Notes: generated by a model from the sequence alone, not told the origin. A DNA stretch of 64,000 nt from Dermacentor variabilis (GCF_050947875.1 NC_134574.1:108244469-108308468); one strand, 5' to 3'. Positions 11,151-58,945 are shown, counted from the first letter of the stretch. Numbers and translations: made by a program.

Positions 11151-11448
11151 CTATTATTTATTTTTTTTTTGTCTTCCAGTTCTGCAGGCAGAGCCACGGC
11201 GGGGCAGCTGAAGCAGCGCGCACCCAATAAAATATAGTGGCATAACCAAACGTCTCAGTAAATCTAGATTCTTGATCCGTGATCTCGACGCAAGAGGTCA
11301 ATTGTTGGGCCACCACTGAGCAAATGTATGGGCTTCACGGAGCGTTCACCTGCCATGGCTGGCTGCGTTACGTGATGCCCGTCGGCGTGAATGCAGCTTG
11401 AAGCGGTTGCGCCAAAAGATATTCGTAGCGGCTAAAAAAACTCTCATT

Positions 11449-39753
<28,305 letters not shown>

Positions 39754-39812
39754 CTCTTCTCGAGGTGAGACTTCACCACGTGTCACCTATGGGCACGTAG
39801 GAGTCGGTAAGC

Positions 39813-39822
39813 TATATATATA
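39813..39822 (-). promoter_or_regulatory. TATA-like box of PM20D2-like copy B
   Basis: A TATATATATA block lies 60 nt upstream of ATG 39753 on the minus strand. A start site about 30 nt downstream would leave a leader of about 30 nt. The position fits a core promoter, but AT-rich tracts are common in this genome. Confidence 0.4.
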
Positions 39823-40490
39823 CGCGACAGGTTGAATCGAAATCTTTTGTTCTGAGCGAGAACCTCAGTTGCTTTGCCTAGTTATCGCAGCCCTTCTGCA
39901 TTTTTTGCTGATAGCAGCGGTAACAAAGTCCTGTACAAGCTGTGTGGAAGGGAAAGATCTTTGAGTTCAGATGAGAGTTCTTATCTGACCATATCTTTTA
40001 GGCAGCGTTTCCACGTGAGGGAGCTCAGCAGTGCAACGCGTACGCGTGCTGCTTCGGAGCGCCTATCTTTTGTTTCCTACGCCGCATTGTTGCAAATGGC
40101 GCTATTTGCTTCGTTATTATTTTCCATGCAGAAGCATGAATGTAGGTTATGTTTGAGTCATTAAATCGAAAATTCCAAATTTGTTACTTAAGAAACAATC
40201 AAAAAGGAAATGCATTTTACACACACGAGCACAAGCACACAAAGAATGTATTTACCAATCAATCAATCAATCGTTTAAAAAGGGAACTTTGTTACATGTT
40301 TAAGAAAACTTAATACAGAAATATTTCGACCGATAGCCTAAATGGCTACTCACCAGTCAAATACAAAAATGGTTAGCAATGTTGTACAACTGTTACAGGT
40401 AGTAAAACAGATAGTTGCTATACACACTTACTAATTAGCAACAACCTCTAATCTGCATCAGTGACAAAACACACACAAAAGAGAAAAGGA
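39823..40490. other. Upstream region of PM20D2-like copy B
   Basis: No gene recognised between the candidate promoter and the LINE remnant at 40495. Confidence 0.4.
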
Positions 40491-40494
40491 ATTC

Positions 40495-40800
40495 GCTAAT
40501 GAAGGGTAGTACACGAAGTGAAAAATACATTAGCAAAATGTCCAGACAATTCTTGGTTAGACAGGAAGTAGCGCTTACATGTTATGTCAAAATTTGTTGC
40601 AAGTTTTATTTCAAGAGGTAAGTCATTCCACATCTTAGCACTGGAAAATCCCCAGCACACCACACCAGCACCGAAAGCGTACCTATAGAATAGTCCCGCA
40701 TCAGACTGGAGTGAAAGAATACACACAGGCCCTTTCATATATACGTATACACAGAGACCACGGTCCCGACATTCAAGGTTCGTTAAAAAAGAAGACAATG
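40495..40800 (-). mobile_element. CR1-like LINE ORF2 C-terminal fragment
   Basis: The minus strand encodes GFSSAKMWNDLPLEIKLATN, a typical end of CR1/L2-type ORF2 (FSSAKMWN.LP..I), followed by ITCKRYFLSNQ. Confidence 0.6.
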
Positions 40801-41140
40801 CAGAGAAGACAACACGTAATGTTACTTATGGGCCGTCCAGAAGACCAGCATCCACAATATAAATCAAGGCATGGCCATGGTCCAAGCACTTTGCTCACTG
40901 TGAGAAGACGTGTGTCAAGGATGATGGAGTAGTCACGCAGACGAATCCACTCTCGGTAATAGTGAGGGCATTCTATGTTAATATGCTTCACTGAAGCGTC
41001 AAAGTTTCCACATAAACTACATTGTGGTTGCGTTCTTCCTTTGAGACGTGTAGGTTGAGCGTAAGCGCAGACGATGCCGGAGCGGATAGAACAGGCGGTG
41101 AAACTTTTGGTACGGCGAAAGCCGCAAGAATGGGTCATCT
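40800..41140 (-). mobile_element. I-type LINE ORF2 C-terminal fragment
   Basis: The minus-strand frame contains QCSLCGNFDASVKHINIECP (complete Cys-Cys-His-Cys) and then VSKVLGPWP, both typical of the I-type ORF2 end. It lies immediately upstream, in LINE sense, of the CR1-like fragment. Confidence 0.6.
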
Positions 41141-41845
41141 CTGCACAAGAGTGGAGACTTTGATCGTTCGTCGAACCACGTGTCCTTGCAGAGTTTCTGC
41201 CGCAGCTCGCAAAAAAAACATTCTGGGCACCTGATACAGAAAATGTCAGTTTATCAGAGTGCCAAATGCGTTTGCAGCAGTAGGTTATCGGCCTGGCCCC
41301 TCGTTTCCTATCATTTCACTATGGCTCGGTATCCTCATCAACTCATGACCATCAAGATAAGAAATGGTCAATGTTTTCATAATTCCATATATCACGGAGT
41401 AATTTGCATGAAAATAAACAAAGATATTCCTTCTAAGGATGTCTTTACACTCGTCTTACGGCTCCGTTAGGGTTTGAATGTACCACCCAGTGTCGACTGC
41501 GGTCGCTCTCGGCAATAAATCTTGAAGATTGTAATATTTCAAAGAGCTCTACTACCGTAGACGATGTCTTGTGGGATAGCCGTTAGCTTCAGCCTACTTG
41601 ATACGCCGGAACATGGAAAGCTGCACTCGAGCTGTGATTTGATGTAGTCCTGTCCGTGAATATGAATGTGCAACCTTCATCAATATCTTGCATTTGCTAA
41701 CGAGGGAAGATTCACTTCAAGTTGGTACATTGTTTATTTCTTTTCAATTCCTTGGAAGTTCATTGTAATGAGGCACGATGAGCTGCAAAGGAGGATGGTT
41801 AATATCTTGACCCAGAAAATGATGTCGCTCGTGGAGGGTGCGAAA
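41141..41845. other. Intergenic DNA between the two peptidase copies
   Basis: No gene recognised. Confidence 0.4.
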
Positions 41846-41849
41846 TTAT

Positions 41850-42048
41850 GGAAGAGGTCTACGGCGTTGCGCTTCGGTGATCGAGGTGAGGGGTTCAATC
41901 TTGGCTGCGGCGACCGCTATTTGATGGGAGCGACATGCTAAAAACGTTCGTGTACCAAGACTGATGTGCGATTTAAAGAAACAGGGGTGGCCATAACTAA
42001 TCAAGAGCCTCCTACTATGGCGTGCCTTATAATCTCATCGTGGTTCGT
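41850..42048 (+). mobile_element. Ruka-like SINE, degenerate
   Basis: Ordered similarity to the SINE in + orientation: cgaggtgaggggttcaatct (B-box region), gctatttgatgggagcgaca, gtgcgatttaaagaaacagg and ctatggcgtgccttataatc. Confidence 0.6.
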
Positions 42049-42724
42049 GGATCATTGGAAGTTGTTAAAACTTATGTGCTGTCATATGCCCCTCCTCCTT
42101 GTAGTACAGGAGGTGTCTTGCTGCCATTTTTAATGTTCCAGAGCAATATGCCGATGACACATCCGCAGCATCAGAGCTCTGTAAGTTGCTTGTACTCACT
42201 TGCCTGAATACCTGCTAATTCATTCGGTTGGCCAACTTCACCAGATGGTTTGGGGTTAAAGAAGGCCAATGATCACTTCTATGTCACTCTATATCCACTC
42301 CATTATAATTCGGCTAGGATGAGCGAAGCGTTACGTCTGAGCATGTGCTGTAAGAAGGTCCGTGGAAGAACGTCTACCACCCACAATTTACAGTAGATAG
42401 ATCTTGGCGCTTAATAATGCTTCCCAAGAGTCTTCATCGAGCATCACAATGTGCTCAACTCCAAACAGTATGGGTAGTTTTAAAATCCCTGTAGAAATTG
42501 TCTTTGTTGCTTTTGTTTCTGTTATTTGGTCGCACAGGTTCAATACGCCGTGGAAATTCATGTTCTTTCACCCCTGCTCGTTGCTTTTTGCTAAAGCAAC
42601 ATAGTCAGCTTGCATGGGGCAGGACCTGTTGTCCATGTTAAAGTGTCATGCGGAAGTTCTTCTTCATTATTAAGCACTCGAATACTCAGCACGCTGGTCT
42701 GTAAATATACCGGCACCACCAAGC
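42049..42724. other. Intergenic DNA, no gene recognised
   Basis: No supported feature. Confidence 0.4.
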
Positions 42725-42793
42725 ACTTCCTCTCGTGATGTGACTGCGTCCAGGGTCTTTGACCCTGGACGCAGTCACATCACGAGAGGAAGT
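42725..42793. repeat. Perfect 33-bp inverted repeat with a 3-base loop
   Basis: 42725-42757 and 42761-42793 are exact reverse complements (outer ends acttcctctcgtgatgtg; inner ends ccagggtc / gaccctgg) around TTT. Confidence 0.95.
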
Positions 42794-43840
42794 CACACTA
42801 AATGGCGTGCATCGACTACCGACGCGGGGGTAGAACACGTTGCGCACTTCAGAGGCTTTTCGGGTGCAGTGCCCCATGCCAGGTTACGCAAGCGGTAGGG
42901 GCAGCCCCCACCCGAAATTTCCGGAGAGACACTTTTTCTTCCACGGTTAGATTATTAGCAAGGAAGCAGACACATTGTGGATTAGAGCCCATGGGTCCAG
43001 CGGCAGAAGTGATTTTTGTGCTGCGAAGATGGAGCGGGGGTTATAGCGTTGTCAGGTTAAGTAGAGTGCGTTATCTTGACGGTTATATTATTATGGTGTT
43101 TGGGGCCATGACACTGCGCCCAGTAGACTTTGATGGCGAAATGAGATATCTTCGCACATGCGCATTCTTCCTAAATTGTGTCAACTGTTTCGCAGCGTTG
43201 AGCACGTCGTTATAGACCTGAATGACCTCAATGTCGGCCGAAGTGCGAATCACTATGATCGCATAATGCATGACCTTTAGTTCAAGTAATAAAAAATGCG
43301 TTGTTTCTGCCACGAAGCTACGAACATATTGAATGCCGGAGTTTGCGGGGCTATTATGTAGGCAACCCATCCTCCCTCCTTCTCAGCAGCTACGTCTTTG
43401 TAGATCCCACAATGTTCCCTATAGAAACTGATCTTTGGTACACGACATAGCAATTTACTTCTGACGGCAGTCATGTTAGGAGTAATGTGCAGGTCAATAT
43501 TAAAGTGTGGGGGTTACATATTAGCTAAGTGAAAATTGCTAGACCCTCTTTTTCTGCCTCTTGCAAGCGTTACATGAAAGCCAAATTTTTCCCACTACTG
43601 TAAGAGGACCAAGGTTGGCAGCAGCTTCATACTGGGAGAGAATGAAAGCCGTATTTATGCACCGCGTCTACTGGAAATTAGGCGCTTGTGAAAATTATTT
43701 GCTTTGGTTATTTGTTGAATGCTCATTTTCTCCTGACATTCTTGCGCTATAGACGTTCGTAGTAGGTTTCCCCGTTGTCATCTACGACCTAAACGAGGCA
43801 TTTCGTTTATATTTGATGAAAGTAAGAGGGAGAGCGAGGT
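42794..43840. other. Intergenic DNA, no gene recognised
   Basis: A 137-codon + frame (42802-43215) has no domain signature and is not called. Confidence 0.4.
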
Positions 43841-43842
43841 AG

Positions 43843-43898
43843 CTATTTATTTATTTATTTATTTATTTATTTATTTGTTTGTTTGTTTGCCTGCTTGT

Positions 43899-43977
<79 letters not shown>

Positions 43978-43979
43978 TA
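43843..43979. repeat. (TTTA)n microsatellite with TTTG variants
   Basis: About 137 bp of TTTA units, with a short tttg block and one cctgc interruption near 43890. It abuts the 3' end of a minus-strand LINE fragment. Confidence 0.95.
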
Positions 43980-44350
43980 GAAAGGCCGACAGGTCGGAAT
44001 GAGCTTATAGCTTGCTGCGGTCTGCTGCTATACACTGGGGAAAATGAATGGTGGAGAAAGGAATGAGGAGTGATGATAATAGCCTAAAAAGGTTCCTATC
44101 TACAAATACATCACGTTGCGGCAGCTCCAGACCCATGCGTCTAGTAAAGGGGCTTGTAGAAAGGCTATATCTATTCTTGTAACTACGGCGGCGCTAATGG
44201 TGTCAGGCCAAGGACCTGAAACAAACTCATCAGATAGTGGTCTCTTATCAATGAGTGCAAACGAAGGGACCAGTCTCTGTCCTCGCGCACAGGCGGGACA
44301 AATGCAAAATACGCGTGCTAGCGTTGCTAGCACTTGACTCGTGCTCGCAA
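43980..44350 (-). mobile_element. I-type LINE 3' end, minus strand
   Basis: The minus strand encodes FCICPACARGQRL and DKRPLSDEFVSGPWP, closely matching KRPLSDEFLLSPWP of the LINE at 59.8-62.7 kb. The tail (ccccagtgtatagcagcaga, reverse-complemented) ends at the TTTA microsatellite. Confidence 0.75.
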
Positions 44351-44469
44351 TCTGGATCAATGTAACTGCAGAAAACTAAACTAATCTTTAACAGTCTCGG
44401 AAGAGAACAGCAGTTTACGATAGGTAGCGAGGCACTGGACGTGGTAAGGGAAGACACCTAATTAAGGCA

Positions 44470-45060
44470 GGTAGTGACCACGGATCCCGATCATGAGACT
44501 CAAATAATCAGAAGAATAAGAATGGGCTGGGGTGCGCTTGGCAGGCATTCTCAAATTACGAACAGCAGGTTGTCATTATCTCTCAAGAGAAAAGTGTATA
44601 ACAGCTGTGTCTTACCAGTACTCACCTACGGGGCAGGAACCTGGAGGCTTACGAAAAGGGTTCTACTTAAATTCAGGACGACTCAACGAGATATGGAAAG
44701 AAGAATGATGGGTGTAAGGTTAAGGGATAAGGAAAGAGCAGATTGGGTGGGGGAATAAACGCGAGTTAATGACATCTTAGTTGAAATCAAGAAAAAGAAA
44801 TGGGGGGCATGGGCAGGACATGTAATGAGGCGGGAAGATAACCGATGGGCATTAAGGGTTACGGACTGCATTGCAAGAGAAAGGAAGCGTAGCAGGGGGC
44901 GACAGAAAGTTAGGTGGTCGGATGAGATTAAGAAGTTTGCAGGGACAACATGGCCACAATTAACCCATGACCGGGGTATTTGGAGAAGTACGGGAGAGGC
45001 CTTTGCCCCGCAGTGGGCGTAGCCAGGCTGATGATGGTGATGATGATGATAATGATGATG
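44470..45060 (+). mobile_element. RTE-type LINE 3' end
   Basis: Two frames separated by a stop near 44756 encode KRKVYNSCVLPVLTYGAGTW, MERRMMGVRLRDKERADW, WAGHVMRREDNRWALRV and RGRQKVRWSDEIKKF, ending GEAFAPQWA and a stop at 45022. This is the typical RTE ORF end, followed by a GAT-repeat tail. Confidence 0.8.
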
Positions 45061-45352
45061 ATGATGAACTGCAATATATGAGATGTGTATAACGCCTGGT
45101 GAATGCGACACCAAGGTTAATTAGATGAATCAGGCTTGCTTGATTTTGATTGGCTTGTGCGACATACGGATCTTCACTAATGTGTCCCGCTTACACCATC
45201 GCCTGCGCTGTCGATCTGGTTGTGTCTAGTGTTTAAATGAGGAGTTGCGTCTGGGCGTAACGCAGCAAGGCGTCGGTGCCTGCTCGTGAGAACGCAATTC
45301 GTACAATGCGTAGTGAACGTTCATAGAGTGTGGGTGAATCGAGGCATTTGTA
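45061..45352. other. Spacer between RTE and I-type LINE fragments
   Basis: No supported feature. Confidence 0.4.
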
Positions 45353-48300
45353 GTGATTTACGAATGCAATTTTAATGCGCACCACCACCTCTGTGGAAGT
45401 TGTAAGATAAACTCGAGACGCAGAAGATTAGTGTCATTTGCCTCCGAACAAGAACTGTGCTTGTTAAATGATGAAACCCCCACCTTTCTGCGTGGAACTG
45501 CCTACTGTAGCTGCCTGGACTTCACCTTTGTTTCACGCTCCTTCACTGGAAAGGTCAGGTGGTTTTCGGATATTGAAACGCGGGGAAGTGACCACCTACA
45601 CACTTATCTTAGGATTGAAGGGCTGACGTGCTCCAAGTTAGCCGGCGTCACACAATGCATCGACTGGACAATGTTCAAATTAATTGTCGAAGACAGCTGT
45701 AGTGATGACTTGTCCTCTAGCCTTGAGGACATCATAAAGGGTGCCTTTGAGGCTGCCACACATTCGCACCCGAGAATGTGTACACGCACCGAATATGACA
45801 TTGAGCTGAAGAAGCTTAGTGCGATTCGTCGCCGTGCAGAGCGAAGGTACAGGCGCATGAAGTCTATACATGACTTGAGGTTGGCCTGAAGAACTCAAAA
45901 GAAAATTCAGCGTCGCATGGACAAACTTGCATCGCAAAGATGGAAGTCATTCTGCGAATCTTTTGATCCACGAAAACCTTTGTCTCACATATGGAGAACT
46001 GTTCGTGGTCTCCGTGGAATCCCTCAGCAGTGCCACCCTTTTAAGTCTTTGGCCCTTCACCAACAATGCAGCGAGATTGACGTCGCTGAAGCTTTCTGCA
46101 GGAGGGTTGCTGGCGAAACTAGTTCCGCTGGAACATGGACGCTCCACCACTCACGCATTTTTCGCGCCCCCGCATGGACAGTCCTTTCTCTATGGACGAA
46201 CTCCAAGCTTCACTGGCCTTGTGCAAGCGTTCACCTTCACCAGGACCCGATGCTATAACCTACCATGCCCTATGTAATCTCGGCGAAGAAGCTCGGAAAG
46301 TGCTCCTGCTTTTGTTCAACAACTCCTGGCAGACAGGTACGGTTCCCTAAGAATCGAAGACCAGTCGCCTAATTTCACTGCTCAAGCCTGGCAAGTCGCC
46401 TGTAGGCATTGCATCATACCGACCAAATGCGCTTGCCAGTCGCATTGGAAAGCTGATGGAGAGGATGGTTCTTGCACGGCTATAATAGTACCTCGAACAT
46501 TACCAGGTATATCCAGATGCAGTGGCCGATTTCAGGCGTGGCCGTTCTTCTACTGACAACGTTATCGACTTGGGGACGTCCGTCGAGCACCAGAAGTCCT
46601 GCAAAAGACTATCTGCTGCCCTGTTTCTGGATGTTAAAGGAGCGTACGATAACGTAACGCACGAAGCTATTTTCGACGCGTTAGAGGCAGTAGGACTTGG
46701 CGGCAAGGTCTATTTCTGCATAAGTAACTATCTATATAAGAGGTCCTTTTCCGCACTTACCGAGGATGGCCCGACCTCTCAGCATTACAGTAACCGTGGG
46801 GTGCCTCAGGGCGGAGTACTCAACCCAACGCTCTTCAGTCTAACACTCATTGGACTCGCCGTCATCCTGCCATGCACCGTTAGGTTTTCTATCTATGCCG
46901 ACCACGTTTGCATTTGGATGTCGGCTGTGACGCGACTGCAGCTTCGCGCGCGGCTTCAGAAGGCAGCCACTTTATCATCCTACCTTCGAGAACAAGGACT
47001 TCATATATCATATGAAAAGTGTGCAGCGGTGGGGTTTACCAGGAAATCAATATCTCCATACGTGATATCCGTCGACAGACAGTTGATCTCGTACAGCACG
47101 AGTCACAGATTTTGGGGGGTGGTCATTGACAGAAATCTCTCCTGTACCGCTCATGCGAATTATGTGAGAAAACACCTGACAGGAATTTGCCATATGTCTA
47201 AGTTCCTGGCAGGAATGACCTGGGGAGTGTCAATACAATCTATGCTGCAACTGCACAGGGTCTTGTTTATTGGATTCCTGCGGTACAGCCTAGCGGTCAT
47301 GTCCTACACCTGCAGAACTAACCTGAATATAATTCAAAGCATCCAAGGCCAAGCCCTCAAGATGTGCCTTGGCCTACCGCGGAGTGCGTCAACGACTGAA
47401 GTTATTGCAGTCGCTCAAGATTCCACTCTTAGAACGCACATGAGTAATGACACAATGCGTGTGCACATAAGACACTTCGCCCGGACCCCTACCCACCACC
47501 TCGCAAGTCTCCCAGAAGATGGGCCCTAGACGAAATTCAGTGGGACTGTCTTCGCGCACCGTGCTTCTCTCAGGTCAGGTTACACACCTGCGGCAAGACC
47601 TTCCATTCCTTCATGGTGTGTGCGCCGTACTCAAGTAAACCTTACAATCCCAGGACTTCAGAAAAAGTTGGACTTGCCGTCATCAGCAGTCAAGCAATGA
47701 ACTTTACTTCTTCTGTACGAGAAATACAGCGACTGCACACACATCTATACTGATAGATCAACTACATCAACCAGTTCCGGTGGCGCTGTAGTTATATCAA
47801 CAATGAGAATAAGCGAGCGGTTCAAGACTTCCCCTGTCACTACGTCTACTGCTGCAGAGCTCGCGGCCCTCCGCGACGCGCTTCACGTGATAAGTGGTGA
47901 AAGTGCTAGGCAATGGGCAGCCTTCTGCGATTCGAGGCCAGCCTTGCGATGTGTGCAGCCATTTCTCCGACGTGGAACTCACGATCAGCTCACATGCGAA
48001 ATCGTGGAACTTGTCCATCACTTAGGAGGAAAAGGTCATGATATATTTTTTCAGTGGATAACAGGTCGTTGCGGTATCATAGAAATGATGAGGCAGATAA
48101 AGCAGCTCGGATGTCAAACCAAGACCGCTGCGTCCCCATTCCCCTCTCAAGTAGCGACGCCGCGAGACAACTTCGCAATCTAGCTCGCAAGATCTGCTTA
48201 GCAGAATGGAATACCGCACATACAAGGCCCACAAGACTGAACAGACTAAACCCGTCAATTCAACTCAGACCTCCGGCCGCTCTGAACCGACGCAAAGCGT

Positions 48301-48770
48301 CTCTTCTGTGTCGGTTGTGGCTTGGAGTTGCCGTCACGAATGCCTACTCAGCACTAATTGGAATGGCTGATAGTCCTACATGTGATATTTGCGGATGCGA
48401 GGGGAACATTGACCACTTATTGTGCCATTGTCCTCAATTTCAAGCACAAAGACAATCTTTGTCCAACGCATTCAGGAAATTCGATGATCGTCCTCTGAGT
48501 GAACAGACAGTACTAGAGCACCGTCCCCACCGATCATTGGCTCATAAGGCAGTGAAGGCACTTTTGTGCTTTCTCAGAACGTCTGGTTTACGAGAGCAGC
48601 TTTAGCTCAAGTACTGTCCGTACACGTATCTACACCTTCTCTCTTCCTTCTCTCTTCCCCTTCTCCCTTCCCCCAGCGTAGGGTAGCCAACCAGACTATT
48701 GACTGGTTAACATCCCTGCCTTCCTATATTGATCTCTCTCTCTCTCAAACTCTCTAAACGACTAGAGATA
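45353..48770 (+). mobile_element. I-type LINE with RNase H, 5'-truncated and inactive
   Basis: The element starts within the endonuclease (FNAHHHLCGS, then CLDFTFVS). The linker (IKGAFEAATHSHPRMCTR) and reverse transcriptase follow, the latter mostly in one frame at 46522-47529: AALFLDVKGAYD (motif A), RGVPQGGVLNPTLFSL, then YADH instead of catalytic YADD near 46894. RNase H begins near 47735 (IYTDRS in place of TDGS; TAAELAALRDALHVI), and the zinc knuckle CDICGCEGNIDHLLCHC lies near 48380. The ORF stops at 48605, followed by the agggtagccaacca tail. Several stops and frameshifts are present. The RNase H domain places it in the I group. Confidence 0.85.
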
Positions 48771-49811
48771 TTATTTCACATTAGCATCAGCAAACTTGCC
48801 CAGTTCATCCACTGCAGTATCCGCAACGCTGAATGCTGGGATGTATGTGCAGGTGTTTCATCATAATAATAAAATCAGCTTGAAGTTATACATCAATGAC
48901 ATAAAGAAGTTATAGAATTACAATGTGCGCACTTTTGGGACCCTACAAATTTGCTAGAAGGTCCCTACAGATAGTTATTAGGGAAGAAACTTCTGTGGCC
49001 ACTGCTATTTTTTGCGGGGTAATCACATGAAACAAAGGTAGCTGAAATGCTCAAAAAATGCAGAGTAGTGCAGAAAATTTTACGCAAAAAGTTATAAATT
49101 TTGTAACAATTATCCTTTTAAATTATCAAAAACATCTCCAAGGGAATAGAAAAAGAGTGAGCATGTGTTCAAGCGCAATGCTACGCATTGTCAATAAAGG
49201 ATTGCGTTAACTGTTTAATAAATCTATGCAATGTTATTAAAATGGTTAGGCTACTATCAAGCCGATTCCAAACTGAAGTACCCGTAAATTGTAATGTAGA
49301 GCGACGATATTTAGTACTTACCCTAGGCAATAAAAAACTACAGCACGATTCTTCCCAAGAGTGCAAAGTGAGGGGCAAAGCGAGACTGTTCTAGGCCTTT
49401 TCTAAAGTGACTTTCTTCAGGTTATGGCTAACCCTGTGCAAGTACGACGCCACCTCTGGTCCTGCACGCTGCCTTTCTCTCCAGAGCCGGTTCCGAGCGC
49501 TGATTTCTCAGTTTCCGCAGCAGTGATTCGACGAGATCATTCAAGATCAACCGAGGTAAGCCAGCTTTTTCGAAGTCCACTAATCTGATTGTCAAGAGCT
49601 AGCCTGCATCATGCGCGTGCACAACCTGTGCAGCATCATCTCCTGGCAAAGCAAAACGGGGCCGCGCTTCATAGTTTCCGAGTGCGCTGAGTCTCGGGGC
49701 ACCGGTGCCTTGCACACGCTACGCAACCAACATCATCAAGAAGTTATGCAGAGATAGTTCGACAACCTTAATCACGGCCGTAGTGGAGTAGGCGTGCGTG
49801 TCATCTACTTG
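48771..49811. other. Intergenic DNA, no gene recognised
   Basis: AT-rich to about 49400, then GC-richer; no supported feature. Confidence 0.4.
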
Positions 49812-50006
49812 TGCGATTCACTTACACGATTCACTAATTGTGATTCACTAATTGCGGCTCACCAATCGCGATTCACTAATTGCGGTTCACTAATTGCGAT
49901 TCACTAATTGTTGTTCACCAATTGCGATTCACCTGTTACGATCCACTAATTGAGATGCACTAACAGATTCACTAATTGGAATCACTAATTTCGGTTCACT
50001 AATTGC
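49812..50006. repeat. Minisatellite with a 15-bp unit
   Basis: About 13 imperfect copies of gattcactaattgcg in tandem. Units vary at the last three bases and some are shortened. Confidence 0.9.
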
Positions 50007-52388
50007 ACCGTGCCAAACACTGCATGTCACAGAATTGTTTGCAAACGCCAGTTTCCAAGCAGAACGGTAGCCGAATACTGCGGTTGCAAAATGAATTTTG
50101 CACCTACATACCTAAACTTCCGCATTGTTCAGTTACCACCGGTGTTGGCAGTTTCACACAGGCTTACACAGTACGCTTACTGCTTCTCGCTGCAAAGGCC
50201 ACAGGGAAAGCACTCCACTGTCGACTGAGAAGTAACACTGATCCCATTGCAAGAACGTTCAGTAAACTCATGGTTATCTGAGGGGAAAAAGAACCAGGCG
50301 CTGAAAGCAAGAATGCTGAAACCAAAAAAGCCGCCTTTGATCCTATTGTTTAGAAAAGGCACTGCTGTTTTTCAATGTGCGCAAATACTCTAGACGAACA
50401 CGACGAAGAAGCTGCTGTGGCCACTCCTTGAGGTTCATGAGCTGAAACTTTTGCGAGGACATCCTCCTACTCCACCCATAGCTGTTGCTTATTAAGGGGG
50501 CAACCTGGTCCTAAACGGCCGAAAATGTCAAGAAAAAAAAACAAATTTTCAAAACTAACTTTGCGAAATAAGTAACTCTTTTTGCACTCCTCTGTGAAGT
50601 ATCTCGCTTTACGGATCCCTATGTTGGTCAACCAATGAAAAAAAATTAACTCCATAGACCCTCGTCCCTGCTATGAGGACTTTTTTAAATATGTTCTCGC
50701 TACAATTTCTTTTTTCCTACTGCACTCTGTCAGCGGTGATACCTCAGCACCCAGAGCAGATAGAAACACGCTTCTATTTTTTGCAGTAGAAAGGTGCACG
50801 TATAATACCTGGTATCATGCAAGCAGAATTTAAAATTGTGGCATCAAAATTTTATTATTTCGCTGCCTATCTTGCTTCATTGTTCCCACATTGCAAAAAG
50901 TGAACTTCATGTCTTATATTGACACTTATATTACTAATTATTATTATTATTAATTATATTATTAATATAATTATTATTATATATTACATATTAATTTTTT
51001 GAACTACTGACCATGCATTAATATAAACATTTTGTTTTCCTATTTTCTCAGAATAGAGGCCTGGAACAATAGTATGCGATTTCTCATTAACTTCAATTAA
51101 CAGGTTAAATACTTCACCAGCACTCAAGCCAAAATATTTGATATTGGCCTGAAAACCTAAAAAGCTGCGCTATAAAGTAAACTATTCCAAAGTTTATTGT
51201 TCCGTTTCCATAATCACCCCTCCACGATTGGTAAAATTCTTTCCGGACGACTCCCATTTCTCTTGTCTGTCGCACGACGTCGAGAAAACCGCGGAAGCTC
51301 CTGATTTTAGATGACCTGTACACATATATTATGCGTGATCAGACCAAACAAAAGAAGAAGTGGCAGTTTCGCCCGAAAGGTGAAGCATCGATTGCGATAT
51401 CAATCTAGTAGACAGCCATACAAAGTAAGCTTGTCAGTTTTATCGGCCGTGTATACTCGAGAACGTTCGCTTACTAACTAAGGTAGCAAGCACGCTGTCA
51501 TGCCCGTACAGGTAAGCATGAACACATCTCACTCGATGACCACGGAAACTCCATTTCAAAACGCTGGAGTGAAGAAGCGCGGCTGCCGCAGCGAGCTTAT
51601 TGACCTTCGCGCTGTCTCTCACTGCAACGCGAACTAAACGTCGAAAGTACAGCGCATACAAAGCTAACGGCACTCGGCGTACTTTGTCCACATCGCAGAT
51701 CGCTTTGAATATGAGGCCGACGCGGGCACACATTTTGTCCACGTCGCACATCGTTAGCAAGATACGTTTCCTGCGCGGTTGCACCGTAAGCAGCTGACGC
51801 CGGAGTAGAACGCCCCCCTTCCCCACATCCCACGCCTCCCCCCGCGCCTCGCGCGCGACAGGAATCAGCGCTCTTCCGCACTGCCTTCCCCTCCGCGCAC
51901 GCGAGATTGAGCCGCGATCGTCGGCTGACCCTCGCAACCTTTTAGCACATACAGCCTACAGTATTATCGTGTTTGGAGTTTATACGGAACATCACGGCGA
52001 CGGGAACAGCCGAAATGCGCTTGAAGTGTCCATATAATTGCTATCGCAATAAAATAATTATTTCCGATTCTGTGCCTTTATCACCAACAGCCCTCCGCAA
52101 TCGGTCGAAAGCTTTCGGGCTGCGCCCACTTCGCCTTTCTGTCACGCGACGTCCCAAAGCAGCGGAACTGACCACGTCGAAGTGACGCGTATGCTATAAA
52201 GGTGTATCAATATGCCAAGCAAAACTGATTCCTTTTTTTTAATGGTCCTAACAGTCCGCCAGGCTGGTATATTGGCGGATCGGCCCGGCGTGTGAATCCA
52301 GCTGAAGCGGCAACGCCAAAACGTATGTGCAGCGGCTGAAACTCTCATTTCATGGCAGTGCCGATCGCAGCTCCTCTTCCGGCGGTAG
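50007..52388. other. Region downstream of PM20D2-like copy A
   Basis: No gene recognised. 50930-51000 is a TAA/TTA-rich tract. Two related segments (tttgtccacatcgcagatcg near 51686 and tttgtccacgtcgcacatcg near 51734) form a short repeat. The last 100 bp before the copy A stop codon resembles the 3' flank of copy B. Confidence 0.4.

Positions 52389-58945
<6,557 letters not shown>

Noticed and set aside
48595..48620. ctttagctc next to the LINE stop codon as an end of the 27614-type element
   Set aside because: The match is only the final Gln-Leu-stop codons of the LINE; no partner end is nearby.
49812..50006. CRISPR-like array
   Set aside because: Units are 15 bp without spacers and the context is eukaryotic.
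51440..51937. 165-codon minus frame with duplicated CDVDK segments
   Set aside because: The repeat inside it is a short dispersed DNA repeat; no domain and no splice or promoter support.
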